The notes below the pieces were generated by a model, which saw only the letters and a program-made list of their open reading frames with translations, searched no databases and was not told the origin of the DNA. From NCBI GenBank assembly GCA_012518035.1, contig JAAYTL010000022.1, forward strand, positions 1-37,859: a stretch of 37,859 nt of DNA. The letters run 5' to 3'. Positions 7,340 to 15,135 of the stretch are shown piece by piece (position 1 is the first letter of the stretch; each line of letters opens with the position of its first letter). The DNA comes from Tissierellia bacterium. GTDB lineage: Bacteria; Bacillota; Clostridia; Tissierellales; Tissierellaceae. Both the position numbers and the translations under genes were made by a program.

Positions 7340-9391
7340 TTAGTTAATAATCTCCACTTCCCTGAACAATTCATCAAGTCTCTTGGCTAATCCCTCATAG
7401 TCTTGCCCATCCAGCCTAGGATTATTATCTATGATAAGCTGGGCTTCAGCCTGGGCTACCTTTAGTATATTTAGATCCCTAAATAAATTTGCAATCTTCA
7501 AATCTGGTAGGCCATGCTGCCTAGTGCCAAAAAACTCACCAGGACCACGTAGTTCTAAATCCTTTTCTGAAATAACAAATCCATCAGTAGAACTTTGCAT
7601 AATCCTCATTCTCTCCATGGCTATTTTAGATCTGCTATTATTAATAAGTATACAGTATGATTGATAATCACCTCGACCAACCCTACCCCTTAATTGATGG
7701 AGTTGGGCAAGTCCAAATCTTTCAGCATCGTAGATTACCATGATATTGGCATTTGGTACATCAACCCCTACCTCTATAACAGTAGTAGAAATCAGGATAT
7801 CCAGCTCATGGTTCTTAAATGCCTCCATGATCTCATCCTTTTCACTGGCCTTCATCTTGCCATGAAGAAGACCAACCCTGTGGTTTTTGAAGACCTTATT
7901 CTTATAATTATCATATAGTTCTTCTACTGATTTTAAATCTAGGCTTTCAGATTCCTCAATCAAGGGAGAAACGATATAGGCCTGGCGACCCTCACTAATC
8001 TGTTTGTCAATAAAGGCATTGACCCTATCAACCATGCTTGGGTTTACAGCATAGGTCTCAATTTCCTTCCTACCTGGTGGCAACTCATCTATGGTGGATA
8101 TGTCCAAATCTCCATAGAGAATCAAGGCCAGGGTCCTTGGAATCGGGGTAGCAGTCATGACTAGGATATCAGGCCTCTTCCCCTTCATGCTAAAGAGTTC
8201 CCTTTGTTTAACCCCAAACCTATGTTGCTCATCGGTAACCACAAATCCTAGATTGTAAAACTCCACCCTATCTTGGATTAGGGCATGGGTCCCTACAACT
8301 ATATCAATTTTACCTTCTCTCAAATCCTCTAATATACTCTCCTTATTCTTCTGGCTTAAGGAACCAACCAATAATTCGCACCTGATATTATACCTGCCGA
8401 ATAATGAGAGGAAGGACTCATAATGCTGCCTGGCCAGGATTTCAGTAGGAGCCATCATGGCAGCCTGATAGCCACCCCTAACAGCCCTAAAGATGGAGGC
8501 AGCAGCGATGATGGTTTTACCTGAACCCACATCTCCCTGGACAAGTCTATTCATCTGCTTAGCCTTGCCCATATCCTCTTCTATCTCAGATAAGACCTTC
8601 TTCTGGGCCCCAGTTAGGCTAAAGGGAAGTCCCCCTATAAAGCCCTCCAGATCAGAACAGGCTGGAAATTCTATCCCCTCCTCCTCCAGCTGAGTCTTAG
8701 TCTTCATTAAGAGGAGACCTAGCTGTAGTATCAAGAGTTCTTCAAAAATTAGCCTTCTCCTAGCCTGGTGGAGAGCTTCCTTACTGGATGGAAAATGTAT
8801 ATTTTTTAAGGCCTCTTTTATACCTATCAACCTATACTTTCTACGAAGCTCATTAGGTAGGACTTCATCTACTAAGTCTATATAGGCCTTTATGGAGCTG
8901 CTAATTATTTTCGATAATTCATTATTACTAAGCCCCTGTGTCAATCCGTAGATGGGGATGATTCTTCCAAGCCTATCCTCACCGCCGACCCTTTCATAGG
9001 CAGGGTTCATCACCTGATATTCCATCCCCATTCTATTGATTTTACCATTTACCCTATAGGATTCGCCTATTATCAACTTGTCCTTATGATAATCCTGGTT
9101 AAACCATACCAGATATCCATGACCACTTTCATCCCTGAAGGGTATCTTTAGGATAGATAAGTTCCTCCTGGGCTTAATTATTTGGGGACCCGCCAGGATT
9201 TCAACCTCAAGACTGGCTTTCTCCCCTACAGCTGCCTCTCTAAGAGTAGTGTAATTAGACCTATCCTCATATTCCCTAGGGAAATAATAGAATAGGTCCT
9301 TTATAGTTTTAATGCCCAGCCTTTTTAAATGACCTGACTTCTTAGGTCCAACCCCCTTAATATACCTAACACTATTAGAAAGGTTATCCAT
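7340..9391 (-). CDS. recG: ATP-dependent DNA helicase RecG
   Basis: 683 residues, almost exactly the usual RecG length. Order of parts: N-terminal helix and OB-fold wedge domain (about 1-150), helicase domain 1 with Walker A GDVGSGKT at 286-293 and DEQH at 387-390, then helicase domain 2 with the RGRVGRG motif and a C-terminal LELRGPGEFFGTRQHG block. RecG remodels stalled replication forks and Holliday junctions. ATG start at 9391 with GGAGGG about 6 nt upstream. In Bacillus sdaAB-sdaAA lie between fakA and recG; here the two are adjacent, separated by a hairpin. Confidence 0.98.
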   Translation of the reverse strand: MDNLSNSVRYIKGVGPKKSGHLKRLGIKTIKDLFYYFPREYEDRSNYTTLREAAVGEKASLEVEILAGPQIIKPRRNLSILKIPFRDESGHGYLVWFNQDYHKDKLIIGESYRVNGKINRMGMEYQVMNPAYERVGGEDRLGRIIPIYGLTQGLSNNELSKIISSSIKAYIDLVDEVLPNELRRKYRLIGIKEALKNIHFPSSKEALHQARRRLIFEELLILQLGLLLMKTKTQLEEEGIEFPACSDLEGFIGGLPFSLTGAQKKVLSEIEEDMGKAKQMNRLVQGDVGSGKTIIAAASIFRAVRGGYQAAMMAPTEILARQHYESFLSLFGRYNIRCELLVGSLSQKNKESILEDLREGKIDIVVGTHALIQDRVEFYNLGFVVTDEQHRFGVKQRELFSMKGKRPDILVMTATPIPRTLALILYGDLDISTIDELPPGRKEIETYAVNPSMVDRVNAFIDKQISEGRQAYIVSPLIEESESLDLKSVEELYDNYKNKVFKNHRVGLLHGKMKASEKDEIMEAFKNHELDILISTTVIEVGVDVPNANIMVIYDAERFGLAQLHQLRGRVGRGDYQSYCILINNSRSKIAMERMRIMQSSTDGFVISEKDLELRGPGEFFGTRQHGLPDLKIANLFRDLNILKVAQAEAQLIIDNNPRLDGQDYEGLAKRLDELFREVEIIN

Positions 9392-9411
9392 AGAATCCCT
9401 CCATACATAAT

Positions 9412-9440
9412 GAATAACCCTACTGTGAGTAGGGTTATTC
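9412..9440 (-). terminator. Hairpin between fakA and recG
   Basis: A perfect 12-bp stem (GAATAACCCTAC / GTAGGGTTATTC) with a 5-nt loop includes the fakA stop codon. No T-run follows on the minus strand, so it may attenuate transcription, protect the fakA 3' end, or process the transcript rather than terminate it. Confidence 0.6.
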
Positions 9441-11072
9441 TAGTGAAAATATATAATAATATAATGGTTGACCACCAAACAATAATTCAATGTCTAAATC
9501 ACCGTATTTTTCTTCTAAGATTTCTGCCAACTCTTCAGCCTTTTCTTTTTCAATTTCATTGCCATAGAAAATTGTTACTATGGAGATATCGTCATTTATC
9601 ATGCCTTCTACCAAATCTAAAGATACCTCATTGATATCCTTACCAGCGACTACAATCTCACCATTAGCCAAACCGATAATGTCATCCTTGGCTATCTCCT
9701 TATCCTTTATTTCACTATCACGGACTGCAAAGGTAACCTGACCAGTCAAGATATGGCCTATATTCTCCTTCATGTTTTCAATATTATCTTCTAAGGAGGC
9801 ACCCTCATCAAAGGCCAAGAGGGCTCCAATTCCCTCTGGAATAGATCTAGTAGGTAGGACAACTACATTCCTATCTGTCAACTCTTTGGTCTGCTCAGCA
9901 GCTAGGATAATATTTTTATTATTCGGAAGAACAAATACATTCCTTCCCTCTGTACTTTCAATTGCCTTTAAAATATCTTCAGTACTAGGGTTCATCGTTT
10001 GTCCGCCATGAACCAGATAATCTACCTGTAACTCCTTAAATACCTCGTCAATACCTTCACCAAGGGACACAGCCACAAAAGAATATTCCTTTGTAGGCTC
10101 CTTCTTGGTGTCTGTCTCCATGGCCTTTAGCTCTTCTTTCAAGAGAACTTCTTCGTGTTGGAACCTCATATTGTCAATCTTGATATCCCTTAACTCACCA
10201 AGGGCTAGAGCCTTTTCAAGTACCAGGCCAGGATTATTGGTATGGATGTGGACCTTAATAATTCCATCTCCACCAACTACCAAGAGGGAGTCACCATGCT
10301 GACTTAAGTCACCCCTAAACTCATCCATAGTGTCTGAGTTACCAGCTATCATAAATTCAGTACAATAGCCAAACTCGATATTGTCAGTGTCTATAGGCTC
10401 CCTATGAACATGTTCAGGAACATCTATCAAATCAACAGGTTCGTCATAATCCTCAATACCTGCAAGGGAATTATACATTCCTATAATAATAAACATAAGT
10501 CCTTTACCACCAGCATCAACCACGCCAGCCTGTTTTAAAACAGGTAACATGTCTGGTGTTCTTTCCAGGGTCTTATTGCCATGGTCTATAACTTTTTCCA
10601 AGAACCTTAGTATGTCCTTCTCCTTTTTGGAAAGAGTTATGGCAATTTCTCCTATCTCTCTAGCAACAGTTAATATAGTTCCTTCAGTTGGTTTCATAAC
10701 CGCCTTATAAGCTGTTTCAGCAGCCTGTTTAAAGCCTTGGGCCAAGGCCTGGACATCAACTTCAGTTTTCCCTTTTAATCCTGCAGCAAATCCCCTGAAC
10801 AATTGTGATAAGATAACTCCAGAGTTACCCCTGGCCCCCATCAAGGATCCCTGACTGGCTGCCAAGGCCACCATATAAGCATCATCACCAGATGCTCCTT
10901 GGGACTGCTTTACAGCTGATTTAATGGTTAGGTACATGTTAGTACCTGTATCTCCGTCAGGAACGGGGAAAACATTTAAGGAGTTGACCTCCTCCTTGTT
11001 TTTTTCTAAAAGAGCTGCCCCTGCCTTTAATGATTTTTTGAGCAGTTCTCCATCAATTATTTCAATTTTCAA
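9435..11072 (-). CDS. fakA: Fatty acid kinase subunit FakA (DhaL-type, DAK domain protein)
   Basis: 545 residues. The N-terminal DhaL nucleotide-binding domain carries NVFPVPDGDTGTNM with PDGDTGTN at 38-45, then GARGNSGVILSQLFRG near 78 and PTEGTILTV near 128. A middle domain and a C-terminal DegV-like FakB-binding domain follow. FakA phosphorylates FakB-bound fatty acids to acyl-phosphates, which feed the PlsX/PlsY pathway. No fakB is seen here. The start is a TTG at 11072, 8 nt after AAGGAGG. It sits 18 nt after an Asp23 gene, the same yloU-yloV pair as in Bacillus. Confidence 0.94.
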   Translation of the reverse strand: MKIEIIDGELLKKSLKAGAALLEKNKEEVNSLNVFPVPDGDTGTNMYLTIKSAVKQSQGASGDDAYMVALAASQGSLMGARGNSGVILSQLFRGFAAGLKGKTEVDVQALAQGFKQAAETAYKAVMKPTEGTILTVAREIGEIAITLSKKEKDILRFLEKVIDHGNKTLERTPDMLPVLKQAGVVDAGGKGLMFIIIGMYNSLAGIEDYDEPVDLIDVPEHVHREPIDTDNIEFGYCTEFMIAGNSDTMDEFRGDLSQHGDSLLVVGGDGIIKVHIHTNNPGLVLEKALALGELRDIKIDNMRFQHEEVLLKEELKAMETDTKKEPTKEYSFVAVSLGEGIDEVFKELQVDYLVHGGQTMNPSTEDILKAIESTEGRNVFVLPNNKNIILAAEQTKELTDRNVVVLPTRSIPEGIGALLAFDEGASLEDNIENMKENIGHILTGQVTFAVRDSEIKDKEIAKDDIIGLANGEIVVAGKDINEVSLDLVEGMINDDISIVTIFYGNEIEKEKAEELAEILEEKYGDLDIELLFGGQPLYYYIFSLE

Positions 11073-11090
11073 GTATAGTACCTCCTTAAA

Positions 11091-11447
11091 CTACTTTCCT
11101 ACTCGTATTCCTTGAACATGGACATTAATCTTATCTACACCATAACCTGTTAGATTCTCAACATTGAACTTGACCCTTTCAATGATATTCTCTGCAACTA
11201 CTGATATCTTAACTCCATATTCTAATATCACATGTAAATCAATAATAAGTTTATTGTCCTTAGTAGTAACCTTGATTCCCTTAGTTAAGTGATCCCATTT
11301 AAGCAGCTCAAACAATCCATCTGCTGCACTCTTGGAAGCCATACCCACTATGCCATAACTTTCCATAGCTGAAACACCAGCAATAGTAGCTATAACATTT
11401 TCATCTATAACAATCGCTCCTAAATCAGTAATAGTTTTAGTTGGCAT
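11091..11447 (-). CDS. Asp23/Gls24 family envelope stress protein (YloU-like)
   Basis: 118 residues with the Asp23 pattern: GAIVIDENVIATIAGVSAME near the N-terminus, GIVGMAS, the middle block TKDNKLIIDLHVILEYGVKI, and VNVHVQGI-like sequence at the C-terminus (KINVHVQGIRVGK). Members of the family are cytosolic and often membrane-tethered via partners. The start at 11447 (MPTKTITDLGA) is chosen because AGGAGG lies directly upstream; an in-frame GTG at 11477 is before that site. It leads the asp23-fakA unit and has a plausible promoter at 11484-11512. Confidence 0.93.
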   Translation of the reverse strand: MPTKTITDLGAIVIDENVIATIAGVSAMESYGIVGMASKSAADGLFELLKWDHLTKGIKVTTKDNKLIIDLHVILEYGVKISVVAENIIERVKFNVENLTGYGVDKINVHVQGIRVGK

Positions 11448-11483
11448 AGAATCTCCTCCTTGTTCTGAATATACCATTAATCT

Positions 11484-11512
11484 ATTTTACAATATAATCA
11501 ACAATAATTCAA
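11484..11512 (-). promoter_or_regulatory. Predicted promoter for asp23-fakA
   Basis: Minus-strand TTGAAT (11512-11507) and TAAAAT (11489-11484) with a 17-nt spacer lie 37 nt before the chosen asp23 start, in the divergent gap with rpmB. Confidence 0.5.
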
Positions 11513-11601
11513 CAATTATCACTCTTAGCCCTATGATTACAAATGTATTTATGAGAATAGGTCACTTTATGGTTGCATTTTTTATATCTTCTATGTTAGA
11601 A

Positions 11602-11607
11602 TATAAT
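11602..11607 (+). promoter_or_regulatory. Candidate -10 box for rpmB
   Basis: A consensus TATAAT lies 69 nt before the rpmB start in the divergent gap. At 17-18 nt upstream there is only a T-run, so the -35 is poor. A TTGCAT at 11573-11578 is 23 nt away, too far for a standard spacer. Confidence 0.4.
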
Positions 11608-11676
11608 GTGTTATTATTGCAGACAAGAATCTACTTATAGAGTTTTCTCTTATGCATGTTAAGGAGGTGTTTCATA

Positions 11677-11868
11677 ATGGCAAGAGTTTGCGATGTATGC
11701 GGCAAAGGCAAAGTGTTTGGTAATAAGGTTACCTTTTCAAATAAGAAAAATTCTAGAAGCTGGTCACCTAACATTAGAAATGTAAGAGCAGAAATTGATG
11801 GAACTGTAAAAAGAATCAAAGTATGTACCAGATGTTTAAGGTCTGGTCTAGTTAAAAGAGCATTATAA
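11677..11868 (+). CDS. rpmB: 50S ribosomal protein L28 (zinc-binding form)
   Basis: 63 residues beginning [16 protein letters not shown]. Cysteine pairs C5-x2-C8 and C50-x2-C53 show it is the zinc-binding form. The start at 11677 has a strong AAGGAGGTG upstream; an in-frame upstream start at 11656 lies before that site and is rejected. It is transcribed against its neighbours, as rpmB is in the Bacillus ylo region, and ends in a strong hairpin. Confidence 0.97.
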   Translation: MARVCDVCGKGKVFGNKVTFSNKKNSRSWSPNIRNVRAEIDGTVKRIKVCTRCLRSGLVKRAL

Positions 11869-11875
11869 TTCTATA

Positions 11876-11913
11876 GAAATAAGGCTACCTGTTATTAGAG
11901 GTAGCCTTATTTC
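11876..11913. terminator. Bidirectional hairpin terminator of rpmB and the small membrane gene
   Basis: A perfect 15-bp stem (GAAATAAGGCTACCT / AGGTAGCCTTATTTC) with an 8-nt loop lies 7 nt after the rpmB stop. The 3' arm ends in TTATTTC but no longer T-run follows. It also overlaps the end of the minus-strand 55-residue gene, so it can serve both convergent units. Confidence 0.8.
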
Positions 11914-12074
11914 ATGTACAAGAGAATTCCCATCAGAATTAAACCTAGTCCAACTAAAAAAAGTAGAAATTTTGTACTCATAACATTGATTATGATTAAG
12001 ACACCAATAATCCCCAGGGTCATCCCCACAATCCTCTTCATCTTATACTTGCTTCCATACAAATATCTTTTCAT
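11907..12074 (-). CDS. Small two-helix membrane protein, 55 residues, unknown function
   Basis: An ATG at 12074 opens a 55-residue frame preceded 8 nt upstream by GGGGAG. The protein has a basic N-terminus (MKRYLYGSKYKMKR), then a hydrophobic segment at about 15-31, a short polar turn (NVMSTK) and a second hydrophobic segment at about 36-53 ending in YMK. This predicts a hairpin membrane protein with both ends probably in the cytosol. It lies 76 nt after thiN on the same strand and its stop codon falls inside the rpmB terminator. In Bacillus this exact slot, between thiN and rpmB, holds spoVM. The sequence is not clearly SpoVM-like and I do not recognise it. The plus-strand frame here is only its shadow. 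Confidence 0.65.
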   Translation of the reverse strand: MKRYLYGSKYKMKRIVGMTLGIIGVLIIINVMSTKFLLFLVGLGLILMGILLYMK

Positions 12075-12150
12075 AACCAACACTCCCCAAGTCCTTATAC
12101 ATTATATTATTCACGGAGAGGATATTAGTTACATATAATAAGAGGGGAAA

Positions 12151-12786
12151 TTAATCCAAAGATTCAAATACTAGGGCTTCTCCTTTGTGGATCCTGACAA
12201 GCCCAACTTCATCAACAACCCTATTGCTAACCCCCAGGGTAGAAGCAAATTCTATATGCCTATGATCCAAGGGATATTCAAAGCCAATAAGACTAACTAA
12301 GGCACCTTCATCGTTAAGGGGGATAACAGAAACAAACGTCCCAGGTGAACCCTTAATCTCCATGCTACCAATTACATAATTGATGATATTATTGGCATCG
12401 ATTATTCTAAACTTTTTCCCATCCCTATTGAATTTTCTTAATAGAAATATGTTGGCTAGGACATGATCTAACCTGGTACCCGTGCCCCCTATTAGGGTGA
12501 TGTCATCAATTCCCATGTCCAATAGGTGTTTTATGGCCAGTTCTGTGTCAGTATAATCTTTAATGCAGGGAAACTTCACCACCTTTAGATTCTTTTCTCT
12601 AATGAATTCTAGGCCCAGGTCACTTATAGAATCCAAATCCCCAAGCAAGACGTTGGGGATTTTATCAATTCTAATAATATGGTCTAGACCACCATCAGCA
12701 CAAACAATATAATCACTTTCATCAACCAAGTCCTCCAAGAGTTTATAGTCCTTGATTGAACCACTAGAAATAATTAATCCCTTCAT
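12151..12786 (-). CDS. thiN: Thiamine pyrophosphokinase
   Basis: 211 residues with the family motifs CADGGLDH at 29-35, LLGDLDS at 47-53, TDTELAIKHL near 100 and GGTGTRLDHVLANI near 118. It converts thiamine and ATP to thiamine pyrophosphate and AMP. ATG start at 12786 with AGGAG about 6 nt upstream. It follows thiT by 9 nt, so import and activation of thiamine share one transcript controlled by the product through the TPP riboswitch. Confidence 0.96.
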   Translation of the reverse strand: MKGLIISSGSIKDYKLLEDLVDESDYIVCADGGLDHIIRIDKIPNVLLGDLDSISDLGLEFIREKNLKVVKFPCIKDYTDTELAIKHLLDMGIDDITLIGGTGTRLDHVLANIFLLRKFNRDGKKFRIIDANNIINYVIGSMEIKGSPGTFVSVIPLNDEGALVSLIGFEYPLDHRHIEFASTLGVSNRVVDEVGLVRIHKGEALVFESLD

Positions 12787-12795
12787 CCTTGTCTC

Positions 12796-13335
12796 CTATC
12801 TTGCAATTGATTTCTTCAATGGTTTCCATATTAATACCATGACCAAGAGTGATATAATTAATTCTGGTACTAGGTAGCTAGCATTATAGCCTAAGGAATA
12901 GATCCAGGGATTCTGTCCACCTGCAAACTCTTTAAAAAAGATGGCACCAGAAACTACATGACTCAGCATTCTTCCTCCAATTCCAAAGCTAATACCTAGG
13001 GATAATTTTGCATATCCACTAACATTGTTATCTCCTATATACCCCAATCCAGCCAATCCTAATAGGCCAAAGGCCAGTGGATAATCAAAGATAAACTGCA
13101 TAGGATGGAAAAAATATGGCTTTAGGATGAAATCTATTATTCCATAACTGGCACCCACTAGAAAACCTGGTCCAAGTCCCCATCGTACCGCAAATATCAT
13201 CAGGGGTATCATGCTACCAGCCGTTACAGACCCACCATTAGGTAGTTGGTAAAGTTTTATATAACTAAGGAGTACAGCAAGTGCAATCATCATGCCGCCC
13301 TCAGTTAAGATTCTTACATTAAATCTTTTCTTCAT
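12796..13335 (-). CDS. thiT: Thiamine transporter ThiT (ECF S-component)
   Basis: 179 residues, about six membrane segments. Family marks include LTEGGMMIALAVLLSYIKLYQLPNGGS (cut here by its many hydrophobic residues) near 8-34, GSMIPLMIFAVRWGLGPG near 40 and PMQFIFDYPLAFGLLG near 78. ThiT binds thiamine outside the membrane and works with a shared ECF energising module not in this window. Start at 13335 (MKKRFN), 6 nt after AGGAGG. A TPP riboswitch and attenuator lie directly upstream, which supports the thiamine assignment strongly. Confidence 0.95.
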   Translation of the reverse strand: MKKRFNVRILTEGGMMIALAVLLSYIKLYQLPNGGSVTAGSMIPLMIFAVRWGLGPGFLVGASYGIIDFILKPYFFHPMQFIFDYPLAFGLLGLAGLGYIGDNNVSGYAKLSLGISFGIGGRMLSHVVSGAIFFKEFAGGQNPWIYSLGYNASYLVPELIISLLVMVLIWKPLKKSIAR

Positions 13336-13404
13336 ATCATACCTCCTCACAAGTCTCGAATTTCTAGAAGTGTGTATCTATAAATTATAAATCGGGTTAG
13401 ATCA

Positions 13405-13435
13405 TAAAAAAATCCACTACCGGTAGGTAATGGAT
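13405..13435 (-). terminator. Attenuator terminator of the TPP riboswitch
   Basis: On the minus strand ATCCATTACC (13435-13426) pairs with GGTAGTGGAT (13421-13412) around a 4-nt loop, followed by six to seven T. It lies between the riboswitch aptamer and thiT, as expected for transcription termination when TPP is bound. Confidence 0.88.
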
Positions 13436-13449
13436 AAAATAACTCTTCC

Positions 13450-13535
13450 ACACTTCCCTCCGCTAGCATTACCTAGTTCAGGTCATAAGGGTCGGGATTA
13501 ATAATCCACTCTCAGCATAAAGCTCCCCTAGTGTC
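13450..13535 (-). promoter_or_regulatory. TPP riboswitch (THI element)
   Basis: On the minus strand the conserved blocks appear in order: ACACTAGGGGAGC, then GCTGAGAGTGG, then GACCCTTATGACCTGAAC, then TAGGTAATGCTAGCG and GAGGGAAGTGT. P1 pairs ACACT (13534-13530) with AGTGT (13454-13450). The CUGAGA and ACCUGA cores that bind TPP are intact. It controls thiT-thiN through the terminator at 13405-13435. Confidence 0.97.
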
Positions 13536-13563
13536 CAATGATTACATATTTGTTTGTAACTAT

Positions 13564-13592
13564 ATATTAACACAAATCAATCTATTAGACAA
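13564..13592 (-). promoter_or_regulatory. Predicted promoter for the riboswitch-thiT-thiN transcript
   Basis: Minus-strand TTGTCT (13592-13587) and TAATAT (13569-13564), 17 nt apart, lie about 30 nt before the riboswitch. The -35 overlaps the last codons of rpe. Confidence 0.55.
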
Positions 13593-14238
13593 TCAAATTA
13601 TAAAATTCCTTGGTTCTTTCAACTACATCATCTGCCCCAAATATTGCAGATCCTGCCACTATCAAATCGGCCCCCGCCTTAACAATCTCCTGGACATTAT
13701 CCAGCTTAATCCCTCCATCAACCTCTAGGATTATCTGAGGATTATGCTTATCAATAAAACTCCTAGTCTCCTTGATTTTTTCAATCATGGTTGGAATAAA
13801 GGATTGTCCTCCAAATCCTGGATTAACACTCATTATAAGGATTAAGTCTATATCATCAATAACGTATTTTAGAGATTCAATGGGTGTAGCAGGATTTAAG
13901 GATACACCAGCCTTTACTCCATGAGATTTTATCTCTTGGATTGTCCTATGGAGGTGTAAACTAGCCTCCTGGTGGATAGTAATAATATCAGCACCAGCCT
14001 TGACAAAATTTTCAATATATCTTTCTGGTTTTTCTATCATCAAGTGAACATCAAAGATTAAATCTGTCTTATCCCTTAATTTGGCTATAACAGGTGCCCC
14101 AAAGGATATATTAGGCACATAGTTGCCATCCATAACATCTAGATGGAGGTATTCAGCCCCACCTGCCTCAATCTTTCTTATCTCCCCTTCCAAATTAGCG
14201 AAATCCGCTGACAAAAGGGAAGGTGCTATCTTTGCCAT
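13585..14238 (-). CDS. rpe: Ribulose-phosphate 3-epimerase
   Basis: 217 residues, a TIM barrel with APSLLSADFANLEGE at the N-terminus, HLDVMDGNYVPNISFG near 33, DVHLM near 65, MSVNPGFGGQSF near 137 and EVDGGI near 173; the metal-binding His/Asp residues are present. It interconverts ribulose-5-phosphate and xylulose-5-phosphate. Start at 14238, 7 nt after AGGAGG; the longer frame starting at 14268 would overlap rsgA. It is 1 nt downstream of rsgA, the order seen in Bacillus. Confidence 0.97.
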   Translation of the reverse strand: MAKIAPSLLSADFANLEGEIRKIEAGGAEYLHLDVMDGNYVPNISFGAPVIAKLRDKTDLIFDVHLMIEKPERYIENFVKAGADIITIHQEASLHLHRTIQEIKSHGVKAGVSLNPATPIESLKYVIDDIDLILIMSVNPGFGGQSFIPTMIEKIKETRSFIDKHNPQIILEVDGGIKLDNVQEIVKAGADLIVAGSAIFGADDVVERTKEFYNLIV

Positions 14239-14239
14239 C

Positions 14240-15115
14240 CTAATACCTCCTAATATTTCTAACCTCATCTAACAAGAGTAAATAATTCTCATATCTTTCC
14301 TTATCTATGATACCTTCTTGGACCTTTTCCTTTACAGCACATCCAGGCTCCTTATCATGTAAACATGATAAAAACCTACAGCCGCTGCCATATTTACTTA
14401 TCTCCCTAAAGTAATGCCTTACATGACTTTCATCTTCTATAAAGTCTAGATTTAAGGAAGAAAATCCTGGAGTGTCTAGTATGTAGGAGTCATCATCTAA
14501 CTCCAACAGTTCTATATGCCTTGTAGTATGTCTCCCCCTTTGGGTTTTGCCACTGACACTACCGGTGGCTAAGTTCAATCTAGGGTCCACCTTATTCAAT
14601 AGGGAGGATTTCCCAACCCCAGAAGGACCAGCAAAGACTGAAATATTTCCATATAACTCCTTCTTTAAATCTGAGATACCTAGGCCTAATTTACTGCTGG
14701 TTAAGAGAACCCTATAGCCAGCCTTTTCATAGGTATCCTTGTGTTTTTGGGCCTTCTCTTCAGCTAAGTCATATTTGTTAATACATATGAGGAGTTCTAG
14801 GCCCTCATACTCGCCCATTAGTAAAAATTTGTCCAAGAGCCAGGTATTGATATCCGGGCTCTTCACACTCATGACAATTATGGCTTGGGTAATATTGGCA
14901 ACAGGAGGCCTTAGCAGTTGCGACTTCCTTTCAGCAACATCCACCACATATCCTGTGCCGTCCTCTTCACTAATTCTTATCTTTACCCTATCACCAACTA
15001 GAGGGGTGACATCGTCTTCTCTAAAGACCCCTCTAGCCCTGCTTTCTATAATTCCTTCCTTGGTCTTTACATAGTAAAAACCACCTATAGCTTTAACAAT
15101 AATACCTTCTAACAT
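14240..15115 (-). CDS. rsgA: Ribosome small subunit-dependent GTPase A
   Basis: 291 residues in the circularly permuted order of RsgA: N-terminal OB fold (about 1-65), G4 motif INKYDL near 110, then G1 GPSGVGKSSLLN near 161, DTPGFSS near 215, and a C-terminal zinc site (CRFLSCLHDKEPGC). It checks late 30S maturation. ATG start at 15115, with GGTGA about 4 nt upstream. It follows the kinase gene prkC; in Bacillus the orthologue CpgA is a known PrkC substrate, so the neighbourhood has functional sense. Confidence 0.97.
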   Translation of the reverse strand: MLEGIIVKAIGGFYYVKTKEGIIESRARGVFREDDVTPLVGDRVKIRISEEDGTGYVVDVAERKSQLLRPPVANITQAIIVMSVKSPDINTWLLDKFLLMGEYEGLELLICINKYDLAEEKAQKHKDTYEKAGYRVLLTSSKLGLGISDLKKELYGNISVFAGPSGVGKSSLLNKVDPRLNLATGSVSGKTQRGRHTTRHIELLELDDDSYILDTPGFSSLNLDFIEDESHVRHYFREISKYGSGCRFLSCLHDKEPGCAVKEKVQEGIIDKERYENYLLLLDEVRNIRRY

Positions 15116-15135
15116 ATATTCACCATTATCCTATA

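Noticed and set aside
11914-12138. 74-residue plus-strand frame after rpmB
   Set aside because: It is the antisense shadow of the minus-strand small membrane gene, has no ribosome-binding site and starts inside the rpmB terminator area.
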